64,000 nucleotides of DNA from Mycobacterium sp. MFM001 (lineage in GTDB: Bacteria; Actinomycetota; Actinomycetes; Mycobacteriales; Mycobacteriaceae): NCBI RefSeq assembly GCF_003402475.1, contig NZ_BFAB01000008.1:1-64000 (forward strand), in the 5' to 3' direction. Positions 20,460-30,785 of the stretch are shown piece after piece. Positions within the stretch are counted from its first letter, which is position 1; each line of letters begins with the position of its first letter. The notes beneath the pieces were generated by a model, which saw only the letters and a list, made by a program, of their open reading frames with translations, did no database searches and had not been told where the DNA came from. Made by a program: the position numbers and the translations under genes.

Positions 20460-21095
20460 CTACAGCGGCAGCGCACGGCCCAATATCGCGAACGCCCGTG
20501 GGTCCCCGGCGAAGTGGTAGCCGCGGATGATGTCGATGAAGCCCAGCCGTCGGTACAACCGCCACGCGCGGTTGGCCTCGCCGTTGATTTCCGGTGTCGA
20601 CAACAGCACATTCGCCTCGCCTCGCCCGGCCAGCAGCCGCCGCGTCAACGCCTCGCCCAGTCCGCGGCCCTGCGCCCGTGGATGGATATGCAATTCGGTC
20701 AACTCGAAGTAACTGGTCATCAGGCGGGCGATCTCCGGGCCCGGCAGGCCGCCGCGCTGCAATCCCGACACCACTTGCTGCTGCCACCACTGATCCGGCG
20801 CGCCGCAGTAGCCGTAGGCCACGCCCAAGAGCGGCGCGTTGCTCAGTTGTTCGGCCGACGGTATCCCGCCGGGTTCGACGTCGACCTCCACCGCAGCGAC
20901 GGCCTGCCAGCCGTGACGGTGGATGTGCTCCAGCCACATAGCGGCACGCTGGTTTTCGGTGCCGGCGGGATAACGCATCGCGTCGACGTACACGCCCAGG
21001 GCGTCGTCGAGGCGGCGCTGCATATCGTGCGGCGACAGATCGATGAGGAATGTCGCCAACTCGCGGTGTCCTCCTCGGAGGGTCATTGGTGCCAT
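20460..21095 (-). CDS. GNAT-family N-acetyltransferase (Rv2170-like)
   Basis: A 211-aa acetyltransferase. The acetyl-CoA pyrophosphate loop is visible as LHIHPRAQGRGLGEALTRRLL (R/QxxGxG/A), followed by VLLSTPEINGEANRAWRLYRRLGF, the classical GNAT beta5-alpha4 end. The N-terminal half (FLIDLSPHDMQRRLDDAL) supplies the acceptor site. Rv2170 of M. tuberculosis (206 aa) has been reported to acetylate isocitrate dehydrogenase and isoniazid. ATG 21095 is used; ATG 21086 is an alternative start three codons in. It is co-directional with lppM, probably one transcript. Confidence 0.9.
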   Translation of the reverse strand: MAPMTLRGGHRELATFLIDLSPHDMQRRLDDALGVYVDAMRYPAGTENQRAAMWLEHIHRHGWQAVAAVEVDVEPGGIPSAEQLSNAPLLGVAYGYCGAPDQWWQQQVVSGLQRGGLPGPEIARLMTSYFELTELHIHPRAQGRGLGEALTRRLLAGRGEANVLLSTPEINGEANRAWRLYRRLGFIDIIRGYHFAGDPRAFAILGRALPL

Positions 21096-21265
21096 GCTTC
21101 CATCGCCATTATCTTCGCGGCGGTCTCGGTTCGGACCGGCAATCTGACGCAGTTACAATCTGCTGACGAACCAGTGGTACGGCGCAGATCGACCTCGTAT
21201 CATCTGAGTTAGTTGCCCACATAACGGGTATCGTCACGTCATAGCTTGTCGGCAAGGAGGGACGA

Positions 21266-21655
21266 ATGCCACTCTCCGATCATGAGCAGCGGATGCTCGA
21301 CCAGATCGAGAGCGCTCTCTATGCCGAAGATCCCAAGTTCGCCTCCAGCGTTCGCGGCGGTGGATTACGCGCGCCCACGGCGCGCCGGCGGCTTCAGGGC
21401 GCTGCGCTGTTCGTAATCGGCTTGGGCATGCTGGTTTCCGGGGTTGCGTTCAAGGCCACGATGATCGGTAACTTCCCGATTCTTTCGGTGCTCGGCTTCC
21501 TGGTGATGTTCGGCGGTGTCGTTTACGCGATCACCGGTCCGCGGCTGTCCGCCAAGCCGGATCTCCCGGGGCCGCGGCAGCGTCGCAGCAAGGGTACTGG
21601 CGGTTCGTTCACCAGCCGGATGGAAGATCGGTTCCGCCGCCGCTTCGACGAGTAA
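21266..21655 (+). CDS. DUF3040 membrane protein (Rv2169c-like)
   Basis: A 129-aa protein with the DUF3040 N-terminus MPLSDHEQRMLDQIESAL, then two adjacent transmembrane helices (LFVIGLGMLVSGVAF and LSVLGFLVMFGGVVYAI) and a basic C-terminal tail. The ribosome site AAGGAGGGA before ATG 21266 is nearly perfect, suggesting strong translation. Function unknown; the gene precedes the dcw cluster in most mycobacteria. It is monocistronic here, being followed by an intrinsic terminator. Confidence 0.92.
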   Translation: MPLSDHEQRMLDQIESALYAEDPKFASSVRGGGLRAPTARRRLQGAALFVIGLGMLVSGVAFKATMIGNFPILSVLGFLVMFGGVVYAITGPRLSAKPDLPGPRQRRSKGTGGSFTSRMEDRFRRRFDE

Positions 21656-21671
21656 GCGTCAAGCCGACCAA

Positions 21672-21698
21672 GGGGTAGCCGCCGGCTGCCCCTTTTTT
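21672..21698 (+). terminator. Intrinsic terminator after the DUF3040 gene
   Basis: A GC-rich stem GGGGTAGCC (21672-21680) pairs with GGCTGCCCC (21684-21692) across a 3-nt loop with one G-U pair, followed immediately by six T residues (21693-21698). This is a classical Rho-independent terminator, unusual in mycobacteria, where U-tracts are mostly missing. It lies 16 bp after the stop and isolates the DUF3040 gene from the dcw operon. Confidence 0.88.
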
Positions 21699-21887
21699 GT
21701 TTGCGCCGGCCAGCCTGTTGGCTGCTCGATGCGCCGCCGTGACCCCAGCGTGACCCACTACGCCCCACCACGTCCTTGAAAGCGGTGTGAGCTGCGCATT
21801 TCTTCGCGGTAGTCAACTCCGTCCGGTGGCAGCTCCTCTCGGTCGTCTCCCGGCGAAAAGGGAAAATGCCGATGATCGGCCAATAAA

Positions 21888-21920
21888 TGGGGCGAAGTGG
21901 GGGATTGTGGGGTATGGTGG
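21888..21920 (+). promoter_or_regulatory. MraZ-box array upstream of mraZ
   Basis: TGGGG begins at 21888, 21898 and 21908, and a degenerate fourth copy (TGGCT) at 21918: an exact 10-bp period. MraZ proteins of several bacteria bind direct TGGG-containing repeats with 10-bp spacing in their own promoter and repress the division operon. The array ends about 55 bp before the mraZ ATG. Binding is inferred from spacing and sequence only. Confidence 0.8.
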
Positions 21921-21974
21921 CTGAAGTCGGGAGAGGCGGAGTGAAGGCTCCGCCCCGTGGCGGGAGGTGGCCAG

Positions 21975-22406
21975 ATGTTCTTGGGCACCTACACGCCCAA
22001 GCTCGACGACAAAGGGCGGCTGACGCTGCCCGCCAAGTTTCGCGACGCGCTGGCAGGAGGGTTGATGGTCACCAAAAGCCAAGACCACAGCCTGGCCGTC
22101 TACCCGCGCGCCGAGTTCGAGCAACTGGCCCGCCGGGCCAGCAAGGTATCCCGAAGCAACCCGGAGGCACGGGCGTTCTTGCGCAACCTCGCCGCCGGCA
22201 CCGACGAACAGCACCCCGACGCTCAGGGCCGAATCACGTTGTCGGCCGACCACCGCCGCTACGCCAACCTGTCGAAGGACTGCGTGGTGATCGGCTCGGT
22301 CGACTACCTCGAGATCTGGGATGCGCAGGCCTGGCACGACTACCAACAGACCCACGAAGAGAACTTCTCCGCGGCCAGCGATGAAGCACTCGGCGACATC
22401 ATCTGA
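21975..22406 (+). CDS. mraZ: Transcriptional regulator MraZ
   Basis: A 143-aa protein made of two AbrB/SpoVT-like half-repeats, each with its signature ([13 protein letters not shown] at residues 11-23 and [13 protein letters not shown] in the second half). MraZ forms a ring and represses transcription of the dcw cluster from its own promoter. The ATG at 21975 with GGGAGG upstream gives [14 protein letters not shown], identical to the family start; an in-frame GTG 18 bp upstream is unlikely. First gene of the division/cell-wall operon; overlaps rsmH by 26 bp. Confidence 0.97.
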   Translation: MFLGTYTPKLDDKGRLTLPAKFRDALAGGLMVTKSQDHSLAVYPRAEFEQLARRASKVSRSNPEARAFLRNLAAGTDEQHPDAQGRITLSADHRRYANLSKDCVVIGSVDYLEIWDAQAWHDYQQTHEENFSAASDEALGDII

Positions 22407-23535
22407 GGCGCATGCCCGTGCACCGTGGCCTCTGCCCGAACCGACCCTGACGTACTTCCCCAACGCCAGGTTCGTGCTCTCGGACAGGGACCTCGATGTG
22501 CGGGCGATCGCCGTCGCTCCCTGGGGAGGTGTTGCCGTGCCTGATGCCACAGGCGATTTCGGTCATGTACCGGTGTTGGCCGAACGCTGTGTCGAGTTGC
22601 TCACCCCGGCGCTGACCCGACGCCACCCCGACGGAACGGGTGCACTTCTCGTCGACGCGACCCTCGGCGCCGGTGGGCACGCGGAACGATTCCTGGCCGC
22701 ACTGCCCGGTCTCCGGCTGATCGGCCTCGACCGCGACCCGATCGCGCTGGACATCGCCAGCAAGCGGCTGGCGCGCTTCGCCGACCGCATGACGCTGGTA
22801 CACACCCGCTACGACGGCATCGCAGCCGCCCTCGCTGAATCCGGTTACGCCGCAACAGGTTCGGTGGACGGAATCCTGTTCGATCTCGGTGTTTCGTCCA
22901 TGCAGCTCGACCGCCCCGAGCGTGGCTTCTCGTACGCGCAGGACGCGCCATTGGACATGCGGATGGACCCCGGCTCGCCAGTGAGCGCAGCCGACATCGT
23001 CAACCGCTACGACGAGGCCGAGCTGGCCGACATTCTGCGTCGCTACGGCGAAGAGCGCTTTGCCCGCCGCATCGCTGCACAGATCGTCCGACGCCGGGCG
23101 ACAACGCCGTTCACCACGACGGGTGACCTGGTTGAGCTTATCTACCAGGCGATTCCGGCACCCGCCCGGCGCACCGGCGGACACCCGGCCAAACGAACGT
23201 TCCAGGCGCTGCGCATCGCGGTCAACAGCGAGCTGGATTCGTTGACCGCCGCCCTGCCGGTGGCGCTCGATGCCCTGACCGAAGGCGGACGCATCGTGGT
23301 ACTTGCGTATCAGTCTTTGGAGGACCGGATCGTCAAGCGGGCGTTCGCCGATGCCACCGCGTCGCGTACGCCCACCGATCTGCCGGTTGAACTTCCCGGG
23401 CATGCAGCGCAATTCACGTCGCTGACCCGTGGCGCCGAACGCGCCGACGACACCGAAATTGAGCGCAACCCGCGCAGCGCCGCGGTCCGGTTGCGGGTTG
23501 TGCAACGACTGGAGTCAAGGAGGGGCGACCGATGA
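22381..23535 (+). CDS. rsmH: 16S rRNA (cytosine1402-N4)-methyltransferase RsmH (MraW)
   Basis: A 384-aa SAM-dependent methyltransferase that modifies C1402 in the ribosomal P site. The SAM-binding loop is [15 protein letters not shown], and the family motifs [44 protein letters not shown] and [14 protein letters not shown] are all intact. The first about 50 residues are a mycobacterial extension ([18 protein letters not shown]) also present in Rv2165c. ATG 22381 lies inside the end of mraZ. The stop overlaps the ftsL start (ATGA). Confidence 0.96.
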   Translation: MKHSATSSEAHARAPWPLPEPTLTYFPNARFVLSDRDLDVRAIAVAPWGGVAVPDATGDFGHVPVLAERCVELLTPALTRRHPDGTGALLVDATLGAGGHAERFLAALPGLRLIGLDRDPIALDIASKRLARFADRMTLVHTRYDGIAAALAESGYAATGSVDGILFDLGVSSMQLDRPERGFSYAQDAPLDMRMDPGSPVSAADIVNRYDEAELADILRRYGEERFARRIAAQIVRRRATTPFTTTGDLVELIYQAIPAPARRTGGHPAKRTFQALRIAVNSELDSLTAALPVALDALTEGGRIVVLAYQSLEDRIVKRAFADATASRTPTDLPVELPGHAAQFTSLTRGAERADDTEIERNPRSAAVRLRVVQRLESRRGDR

Positions 23536-24638
23536 AGGCCAAACGCCAAGCGCCGCAGCGCCGCGACGGCGAGCGCCGTCGCGAGGCTGCCCCTCCAAAA
23601 AGCCGGCGCCGCCCGGTTGAGCCGACGACGGGTCGTCGTCCGAAAAAGGCCTCCGCGCCGGCCCGCGAGCCTCGGGCACCGCGGTCTGCGCCGCAGACCA
23701 CGCCCACACCCCGGCTCGCTGAGCGCTCGGCCCGGCCCAAGAGCACCAGCCAGGCCAAGGCACGCGCCAAGGCGCGGAAAGCCAAGGCGCCCAAGGTTAT
23801 CCGGCCACCGCTGCGAGAACGGCTGCTGACCCGGCTGGCGTCGATCGACCTGCGGCCGCGCACGCTGGCCGCCAAGGTGCCGTTCGTGGTGCTGATCATC
23901 GGCTCGCTGGGCGCCGGACTGGGCGTCACGCTGTGGTTGTCCACCGACTCCGCGGAGCGGTCCTACCAGCTGGGCAATGCCCGCAAGACCACTCAGCTTC
24001 TGCAGCAGCAGAAGGAGGCGCTCGAACGTGACGTGTTGCAGGCGCAGGCCGCTCCGGCGCTGGCCGAGGCCGCCCGCGGCCTGGGGATGATCCCGACGAA
24101 GGACACCGCCCACCTGATCCAGGATCCCGGCGGCAACTGGGTTGTCGTCGGCACGCCCAAGCCGGCCGAGGGCGCTCCGCCGCCACCGCTGAACACCAAG
24201 CTGCCGGACGAAAAGCCCCCTGCACCACCGGCTCGGCCCAATTCGGTCGAGGTGCCGATGCGGGTCACGCCGGGTGCGCCGGTCGTTCCGGGCCAAGCCG
24301 GTCCGGAGGTCATGGTCCGCGACCCCAATGGTGCGACGACGCTGGGCACCCAGCATTTGCCGCCCCCGGACATGCCGCCGGTGCCCGGCGCACCCGCTGC
24401 ACCCGGCGTGGTTCCACCCCCGGGTCCGCTGCCCGCGCCGGGCCCGCCGCTTGTCGTGCCCGCGGCTCCTGATGTGGTGCCCCCAGCCGCCGCAGCGGCT
24501 CCGCCGGCAGCGCCGCCCGTCGCGCCGCCTGCAGCCGCAATGCCCGTCGTTCCCGTCGCACCGCCTGCCGCACCGCCGCCGACCAACGGTGAGCAGTTCG
24601 GTCCGCTGACCGTCACGACTCCGGGCGCGGCAAGGTGA
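23532..24638 (+). CDS. ftsL: FtsL-like proline-rich division protein (Rv2164c-like)
   Basis: A 368-aa bitopic protein. Residues 1-110 are very basic and Ala/Pro-rich (cytoplasmic), a single transmembrane helix follows ([21 protein letters not shown], about 117-137), then a short coiled coil ([24 protein letters not shown]) typical of FtsL/DivIC, then about 190 residues of Pro/Ala/Val. Its position between rsmH and ftsI is that of ftsL. The protein would scaffold the FtsQLB complex and activate septal synthesis. The very long Pro-rich periplasmic tail is a mycobacterial feature. ATG 23532 overlaps rsmH, and its stop overlaps ftsI. Confidence 0.9.
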   Translation: MKAKRQAPQRRDGERRREAAPPKSRRRPVEPTTGRRPKKASAPAREPRAPRSAPQTTPTPRLAERSARPKSTSQAKARAKARKAKAPKVIRPPLRERLLTRLASIDLRPRTLAAKVPFVVLIIGSLGAGLGVTLWLSTDSAERSYQLGNARKTTQLLQQQKEALERDVLQAQAAPALAEAARGLGMIPTKDTAHLIQDPGGNWVVVGTPKPAEGAPPPPLNTKLPDEKPPAPPARPNSVEVPMRVTPGAPVVPGQAGPEVMVRDPNGATTLGTQHLPPPDMPPVPGAPAAPGVVPPPGPLPAPGPPLVVPAAPDVVPPAAAAAPPAAPPVAPPAAAMPVVPVAPPAAPPPTNGEQFGPLTVTTPGAAR

Positions 24639-26605
24639 GGGGCGCAAACCGCGGCCGCGGGCGGTCGTCGCAGCCGGCACAGCGCGGCCATGACGTGCGG
24701 AAGCCCAGGCGCACAAAGGAATCCGTCACAAAGGCCAAGAAGAACGCCGCATCGGGTCATTCGGCGCGGCAACGCCGTACCCGGCAGGCGGCCGAGCTGG
24801 GGGTGCGCGGCGCGTCGTTCGTCTTTCGGCACCGAGCCGGCAACGCGGTCATCTTCGTGGCGCTGCTGGTCGCCGCTGCCCAGCTGTTCTACCTTCAAGT
24901 CCCGCGTGCTTCCGGCCTGCGCGCCGAAGCCGCAGGGCAACTCAAGGTCACCGACGTCGAAAAGGCGGTGCGCGGCAGCATCGTCGACCGCAACAACGAC
25001 CAGCTCGCATTCACCATCGAGGCCCGCGCGTTGACCTTCCAACCGCGCAAGATCCGCAAGGAACTGGCCGAGGCCAAACAGAAAGACGCCAAGGCGCCGG
25101 ATCCGCAGCAGCGGTTGCGCGACATCGCCAAGGAGGTTTCGGCGCGGCTGAACAACAAGCCCGACAACGCGACGGTGCTGAAGAAGCTGCAAAGCGACGA
25201 GACGTTCGTCTATCTGGCCCGCGCGGTCGACCCGGCCGTTGCCACCGCGATCACCACCAAATTCCCGGAAGTCGGCGCCGAGCGCCAGGATTTGCGCCAG
25301 TACCCGGGCGGATCGCTGGCCGCCAACATCGTCGGCGGCATCGACTGGGACGGGCACGGTCTGCTGGGCCTGGAGGATTCGCTGGACGCGGCGCTGGCCG
25401 GAACCGACGGGTCGGTCACCTACGACCGCGGGTCCGACGGCGTGGTGATCCCCGGCAGCTACCGCAACCAGCACAAGGCCGTCAATGGTTCGACCGTGCA
25501 GCTGACCATCGACGACGACATCCAGTTCTACGTCCAGCAGCAGGTGCAGCAGGCCAAGAACGCCTCGGGGGCCCGCAATGTCTCCGCCGTGGTGCTCGAC
25601 GCCAAAACCGGTGAGGTGCTGGCGATGTCGAACGACAACACCTTCGACCCGTCGCAGGACATCGGTCGCCAGGGCGACAAGCAGATGGGCAACCTGCCGG
25701 TGTCGTCGCCGTTCGAGCCGGGCTCGGTGAACAAGGTGATCACCGCGTCGTCGGTCATCGAATACGGCTTGTCCAACCCCGACGAGGTGCTGCAAGTGCC
25801 GGGCTCCATCCACATGGGTGGTGTCACCGTGCACGACGCGTGGAACCACGGCGTGATGCCCTACACCACCACCGGCATTTTCGGGAAATCCTCCAACGTG
25901 GGGACGCTGATGCTGGCGCAGCGCGTCGGGCCGGACCGCTGGTTCGACATGCTGCGTAAGTTCGGGCTGGGGCAGCGCACCGGCGTCGGGCTGCCTGGTG
26001 AGAGTGCGGGCCTGGTGCCCCCGATCGACCAGTGGTCGGGCAGCACATTCTCCAACCTGCCTATCGGGCAAGGGCTTTCGATGACGCTGCTGCAGATGAC
26101 CGGCATGTATCAGACGATCGCCAACGACGGACTGCGGATGCCGCCGCGGATCATCAAGGCGACGATTGCACCGGACGGCACCCGCACGGAAGAGCCGCGG
26201 CCGCAAGGTGTTCGGGTGGTGTCATCCGAGACTGCGCAGACCGTGCGCAACATGTTGCGTGCCGTGGTGCAGCGCGACCCGATGGGCACTCAGCAGGGCA
26301 CCGGGCCGGCGGCCGCGGTCGAGGGCTACCAGATCTCCGGAAAGACCGGGACGGCACAGCAGATCAACCCGGCATGCGGCTGCTACTTCGACGACGTGTA
26401 CTGGATCACCTTCGCCGGGATGGCCACCACCGACAATCCCCGCTACGTCATCGGGATCATGATGGACAACCCGCAGCGCTCCTCGGACGGCGCACCCGGC
26501 CACACGGCGGCCCCGCTGTTCCACAACATCGCGGGCTGGCTGCTGCAGCGCGAAAACGTTCCGCTGTCGCCCGATCCCGGCCCACCGCTGACCCTGCAGG
26601 CCTAA
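24635..26605 (+). CDS. ftsI: Septal class B penicillin-binding protein FtsI (PbpB, PBP3)
   Basis: A 656-aa septal D,D-transpeptidase. A basic cytoplasmic tail and transmembrane helix (AVIFVALLVAAAQLFYLQV) are followed by the dimerisation domain (VRGSIVDRNNDQLAF) and the transpeptidase domain: active-site S364-V-N-K367, SSN (419-421) and K570-T-G. These pair with SEDS polymerase FtsW encoded downstream. Mtb PbpB is 679 aa; the difference is mainly at the N-terminus. GTG 24635 overlaps the ftsL stop (GTGA). No beta-lactam-resistance insertion is apparent. Confidence 0.96.
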   Translation: MRGANRGRGRSSQPAQRGHDVRKPRRTKESVTKAKKNAASGHSARQRRTRQAAELGVRGASFVFRHRAGNAVIFVALLVAAAQLFYLQVPRASGLRAEAAGQLKVTDVEKAVRGSIVDRNNDQLAFTIEARALTFQPRKIRKELAEAKQKDAKAPDPQQRLRDIAKEVSARLNNKPDNATVLKKLQSDETFVYLARAVDPAVATAITTKFPEVGAERQDLRQYPGGSLAANIVGGIDWDGHGLLGLEDSLDAALAGTDGSVTYDRGSDGVVIPGSYRNQHKAVNGSTVQLTIDDDIQFYVQQQVQQAKNASGARNVSAVVLDAKTGEVLAMSNDNTFDPSQDIGRQGDKQMGNLPVSSPFEPGSVNKVITASSVIEYGLSNPDEVLQVPGSIHMGGVTVHDAWNHGVMPYTTTGIFGKSSNVGTLMLAQRVGPDRWFDMLRKFGLGQRTGVGLPGESAGLVPPIDQWSGSTFSNLPIGQGLSMTLLQMTGMYQTIANDGLRMPPRIIKATIAPDGTRTEEPRPQGVRVVSSETAQTVRNMLRAVVQRDPMGTQQGTGPAAAVEGYQISGKTGTAQQINPACGCYFDDVYWITFAGMATTDNPRYVIGIMMDNPQRSSDGAPGHTAAPLFHNIAGWLLQRENVPLSPDPGPPLTLQA

Positions 26606-26718
26606 GGCCCGAGGGGCCGTCTCCGCGACCCGTGACGCCGCCGGACGGATAAGGTGTCATGGCCGTTAACGGCGTTGATACGACGTCTGAAAACAGGCAA
26701 CGACGGAGGTGATGAGGG

Positions 26719-28227
26719 GTGCCCACTGCGCTGCGGCCCAGCGCCGGGGCCGGCGTGCCGCTGTCGGTGCTGGCAGAGCAGATCGGTGCTGTGTCCGCAG
26801 CCGGCAGCGTGGTCCCTGAGCTGCCCGTCACCGGCGTCACGCTGCGGGCCCAGGACGCGCATCCGGGTGATCTGTTCGCCGCGCTGCCCGGCGCGTCGAC
26901 CCACGGCGCCCGCTATGCCGGTGACGCGGTCGCGCGGGGCGCGGTGGCGGTGCTCACCGACGCCGACGGGGTCGCCGAGATGGCCACCACGGTGCCGGTG
27001 CTGATTCACCCGTCGCCGCGCACGGTGCTCGGCGAACTCGCCGCCACCGTCTACGAGCATCCGTCCGAGCGGCTTGCCGTGGTCGGGATCACCGGAACGT
27101 CGGGCAAGACCACCACGACCTATCTCGTCGAGGCGGGGCTGCGGGCCGCTGGTCGGACCGTGGGCCTGATCGGGACCATCGGCATCCGCATCGACGGCGC
27201 CGACGTGCCCAGCGCGCTGACCACCCCGGAGGCGCCCGCACTGCAGGCCCAGCTCGCGGCGATGGCCGAACGCGGCGTGGACACCGTGGTGATGGAGGTG
27301 TCCAGTCACGCGCTGAGCCTGGGCCGCGTCGACGGCGTGCGCTTCTCGGTGGGCGGCTTCACCAATCTGTCCCGCGACCACCTCGACTTCCACCCGACCA
27401 TGGCCGACTATTTCGAGGCCAAGGCGCGGTTGTTCGACCCGGCCTCGCCGCTGCATGCCCGCACCGCGGTCGTGTGCATCGACGACGACGCCGGCCGCGC
27501 GATGGCCGACCGCGCCGAGGCTGCGATCACCGTCAGCGCCGCAGGCGGCGCCGCGGACTGGCGTGCCGAAGAGATCACCGCGGACGCCGGCGGCCACGAT
27601 TTCACCGCCGTCGACCCCGCCGGCGTGCATCACCGGGTACGAATCGGGTTACCGGGCGGCTACAACGTCGCCAATACGCTTGTCGCACTGGCCATCCTGG
27701 ATGTGCTGGGGGTGTCGCCGGAGCAGGCGGCGACCGGGCTGCGCGACATCCGGGTACCCGGGCGGCTCGAACAGATCGATCGCGGCCAGGACTTCCTGGC
27801 GCTGGTCGACTACGCCCACAAGCCGGGCGCGCTGAGCGCGGTGCTGATGTCGCTGCGTCGCCCCGGCAGCCGGCTGGCCGTGGTGTTCGGGGCGGGCGGC
27901 GAGCGCGACCCGGGCAAGCGGGCGCCGATGGGCAGGATCGCCGCGCAGCTGGCCGACCTGGTCGTGGTCACCGACGACAACCCGCGCGGCGAGGACCCCG
28001 CCGCCATCCGTCGCGAAATCCTTTCCGGCACAACCGAAGGCACGGCGGAGGTCGTCGAAATCGGCGACCGGCGAGCGGCCATCCGGCACGCGGTCGAATG
28101 GGCAGGACCCGACGACATCGTCCTGGTCACCGGCAAGGGCCACGAAACCGGGCAGAGCGGCGGCGGGCAGACCCGCCCGTTCGACGACCGGGTAGAGCTC
28201 GCCGCGGCGCTGGAGGAGCGCCGGTGA
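26719..28227 (+). CDS. murE: UDP-MurNAc-L-Ala-D-Glu:meso-DAP ligase MurE
   Basis: A 502-aa Mur ligase that adds the third residue of the stem peptide. ATP P-loop [14 protein letters not shown], central [26 protein letters not shown], and [10 protein letters not shown], whose DNPR motif selects meso-diaminopimelate. GTG 26719 is used, with GGAGG upstream. A 113-bp gap separates it from ftsI; in M. tuberculosis four extra genes including PE_PGRS38 occupy this point, all absent here. The stop overlaps murF by 4 bp. Confidence 0.96.
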   Translation: MPTALRPSAGAGVPLSVLAEQIGAVSAAGSVVPELPVTGVTLRAQDAHPGDLFAALPGASTHGARYAGDAVARGAVAVLTDADGVAEMATTVPVLIHPSPRTVLGELAATVYEHPSERLAVVGITGTSGKTTTTYLVEAGLRAAGRTVGLIGTIGIRIDGADVPSALTTPEAPALQAQLAAMAERGVDTVVMEVSSHALSLGRVDGVRFSVGGFTNLSRDHLDFHPTMADYFEAKARLFDPASPLHARTAVVCIDDDAGRAMADRAEAAITVSAAGGAADWRAEEITADAGGHDFTAVDPAGVHHRVRIGLPGGYNVANTLVALAILDVLGVSPEQAATGLRDIRVPGRLEQIDRGQDFLALVDYAHKPGALSAVLMSLRRPGSRLAVVFGAGGERDPGKRAPMGRIAAQLADLVVVTDDNPRGEDPAAIRREILSGTTEGTAEVVEIGDRRAAIRHAVEWAGPDDIVLVTGKGHETGQSGGGQTRPFDDRVELAAALEERR

Positions 28228-29708
28228 TTCCCCTGACCGTCGCCCAGATCGCCGAGATCGTCGGCGGCGAGCTGGCCGACATCTCGCCCGGCGACGCCGC
28301 CGGCCTGCACGTCACCGGGACCGTCGAATTCGACTCCCGCAAGGCCACTTCCGGCGGATTGTTCCTGGCGCTGCCGGGTGCGCGCGCCGACGGGCACGAC
28401 CACGCCGCGGCGGCGGTGGCCGCCGGGGCCGTCGCCGTGCTGGCCGCCCGGCCGGTCGGAGTGCCCGCGATCGTGGTGACCCCCGACCCGCAGATGTCAA
28501 GTCGCGCAGGGGTTCTCGAGCATGACACCGACGGGTCCGGCGCGGCGGTGCTGGCCGCGCTGGCCAAACTGGCGTCGGCGGTGGCCGCGCAGCTCGTCGC
28601 CAACGGGCTGACCATCGTCGGGATCACCGGCTCGTCCGGCAAGACGTCGACCAAGGATCTGCTGGCCGCGGTGCTCGCACCGCTCGGCGAGGTGGTGGCG
28701 CCGCCCGGGTCGTTCAACAACGAACTGGGCCATCCCTGGACCGTGCTGCGCGCCACCGAAAACACCGACTATCTGATCCTCGAGCTGTCGGCACGTCATC
28801 CCGGCAACATCGCCGCGCTGGCCGCGATCGCACCGCCCGCGATCGGGATGGTGCTCAACGTCGGCACCGCACATCTCGGCGAATTCGGCTCCCGCGAGGC
28901 CATCGCGGCCACGAAAGCCGAACTGCCACAAGCTATTCCGGCATCCGGAGTGGTCGTCCTCAACGTCGACGACCCGGCGGTGGCGGCAATGGCCGACAAA
29001 ACCGCCGCCCGGGTTGTCCGCGTCAGCCGCGCTGAACCCGCCGATGTGTGGGCCGGTCCGGTGACCCTCGACGAGCTGGCCCGTCCGCAGTTCACACTGC
29101 ACGCCGGTGAGCACGCCGTCGACGTCGGGCTGGCCGTGCACGGCGACCACCAGGTGGACAACGCGCTATGCGCGGCCGCCGTCGCGCTGGAATGCGGCGC
29201 AAGCATCGAGCAGGTGGCGGCCGCGCTGGCCGGCGCGGGGCCGGTCTCGCAGCACCGGATGCGGGTGACCACCGGCGCCGACGGCGTCACCGTCATCGAC
29301 GACGCCTACAACGCCAACCCCGACTCGATGCGGGCCGGTCTGCAAGCGCTGGCCTGGATGGCCCGGGGCGGACGGCGCAGCTGGGCGGTGCTGGGCGAGA
29401 TGGCCGAGCTCGGCGACGACACAATTGGCGAGCACGATCGCGTCGGTCGGTTGGCGGTGCGCTTAGATGTGTCTCGACTCATTGTCGTGGGAACCGGGAG
29501 GCCGATGAACGCCATGCACCACGGCGCGGTCATGGAGGGCTCGTGGGGAGGCGAGGCCACCATCGTCGCCGACGCCGACGCGGCCCTGGCACTGTTGCGG
29601 GCCGAACTGCAGCCGGGGGACGTGGTGCTGGTCAAGGCGTCCAACGCCGCGGGGCTGGGTGCACTGGCCGACGCGCTGACTGCTGGGCCGACGGGCGCCG
29701 CCCGATGA
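28224..29708 (+). CDS. murF: UDP-MurNAc-tripeptide:D-Ala-D-Ala ligase MurF
   Basis: A 494-aa Mur ligase that attaches D-Ala-D-Ala to complete UDP-MurNAc-pentapeptide. Substrate-binding N-domain with [20 protein letters not shown] loop [19 protein letters not shown] (KTS in place of the KTT of the other Mur ligases, usual for MurF), then [15 protein letters not shown], and C-terminal [23 protein letters not shown] 28224 is in the 4-bp overlap with murE. Mtb MurF is 510 aa. Confidence 0.96.
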   Translation: MIPLTVAQIAEIVGGELADISPGDAAGLHVTGTVEFDSRKATSGGLFLALPGARADGHDHAAAAVAAGAVAVLAARPVGVPAIVVTPDPQMSSRAGVLEHDTDGSGAAVLAALAKLASAVAAQLVANGLTIVGITGSSGKTSTKDLLAAVLAPLGEVVAPPGSFNNELGHPWTVLRATENTDYLILELSARHPGNIAALAAIAPPAIGMVLNVGTAHLGEFGSREAIAATKAELPQAIPASGVVVLNVDDPAVAAMADKTAARVVRVSRAEPADVWAGPVTLDELARPQFTLHAGEHAVDVGLAVHGDHQVDNALCAAAVALECGASIEQVAAALAGAGPVSQHRMRVTTGADGVTVIDDAYNANPDSMRAGLQALAWMARGGRRSWAVLGEMAELGDDTIGEHDRVGRLAVRLDVSRLIVVGTGRPMNAMHHGAVMEGSWGGEATIVADADAALALLRAELQPGDVVLVKASNAAGLGALADALTAGPTGAAR

Positions 29709-30784
29709 TCCAAATCCTCATCGCCGTCGCCATTGCGCTGACGGTGTCGATCGTGCTGACCCCGATGCTGATCCGGCTGTTCACCCGGCAGGGCTTCGGC
29801 CACGAGATCCGCGAGGACGGCCCGCCGACTCACAAGACCAAGCGCGGCACACCGTCGATGGGCGGGGTGGCGATCCTGGCCGGCATCTGGGCGGGTTACC
29901 TGGGCACCCACCTCGCGGGCCTGGCCTTCGACGGCGGCGGCTTCTCGGCGTCGGGTCTGCTGGTGTTGTTCCTGGCCACCGCGCTCGGCGGTGTCGGGTT
30001 CGTCGACGACCTGATCAAGATCCGCCGGTCGCGCAACCTGGGGCTGAACAAGACCGCCAAGACCGTCGGGCAGATCACCGCCGCGGTGCTCTTCGGCGTG
30101 CTGGTGCTCGGTTTCCGCAACGACGACGGGCTCACCCCGGGCAGCGCCGACCTGTCGTATGTGCGCGAAATCGCCACTGTCACACTGGCTCCCGCACTGT
30201 TCGTGTTGTTCTGCGTGGTGATGGTCAGCGCCTGGTCGAACGCGGTGAACTTCACCGACGGCCTGGACGGGCTGGCCGGGGGAGCCATGGCCATGGTCTG
30301 CGCCGCCTATGTGCTGATCACGTTCTGGCAGTACCGCAACGCCTGCGCGACCGCGCCTGGGCTGGGCTGCTACAACGTGCGCGACCCGCTGGACCTGGCG
30401 CTGATCGCCGCAGCGACCGCAGGCGCCTGCATCGGCTTTCTGTGGTGGAATGCCGCGCCGGCCAAGATCTTCATGGGTGACACCGGGTCCCTGGCGCTGG
30501 GCGGCATCATCGCCGGGCTGTCGGTGACCAGCCGCACCGAGCTCCTCGCGGTGGTGCTCGGCTCGCTGTTCGTCGCCGAGATCGTCTCGGTGGTGCTGCA
30601 GATCCTCACGTTTCGCACCACCGGCCGCCGGGTGTTCCGGATGGCGCCGTTCCACCACCACTTCGAGCTGGTCGGGTGGGCCGAAACCACGGTCATCATC
30701 CGCTTTTGGTTGCTGACCGCAATCAGCTGCGGCCTGGGTGTGGCGCTGTTCTACAGCGAATGGCTCGCCGCGACCGGTGGCTGA
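29705..30784 (+). CDS. mraY: Phospho-MurNAc-pentapeptide transferase MraY
   Basis: A 359-aa membrane enzyme with ten helices that transfers phospho-MurNAc-pentapeptide from UDP to decaprenyl phosphate, making lipid I. Diagnostic motifs: [25 protein letters not shown] (catalytic Asp pair), [15 protein letters not shown] and [13 protein letters not shown]. Its length equals that of Mtb MraY. ATG 29705 overlaps the murF stop. Target of tunicamycin-like and capuramycin-type inhibitors in the family. Confidence 0.97.
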   Translation: MIQILIAVAIALTVSIVLTPMLIRLFTRQGFGHEIREDGPPTHKTKRGTPSMGGVAILAGIWAGYLGTHLAGLAFDGGGFSASGLLVLFLATALGGVGFVDDLIKIRRSRNLGLNKTAKTVGQITAAVLFGVLVLGFRNDDGLTPGSADLSYVREIATVTLAPALFVLFCVVMVSAWSNAVNFTDGLDGLAGGAMAMVCAAYVLITFWQYRNACATAPGLGCYNVRDPLDLALIAAATAGACIGFLWWNAAPAKIFMGDTGSLALGGIIAGLSVTSRTELLAVVLGSLFVAEIVSVVLQILTFRTTGRRVFRMAPFHHHFELVGWAETTVIIRFWLLTAISCGLGVALFYSEWLAATGG

Positions 30785-30785
30785 G

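Noticed and set aside
23993..26206. 737-codon minus-strand frame opposite ftsL and ftsI
   Set aside because: Antisense of two certain genes, with the composition expected from their codon bias.
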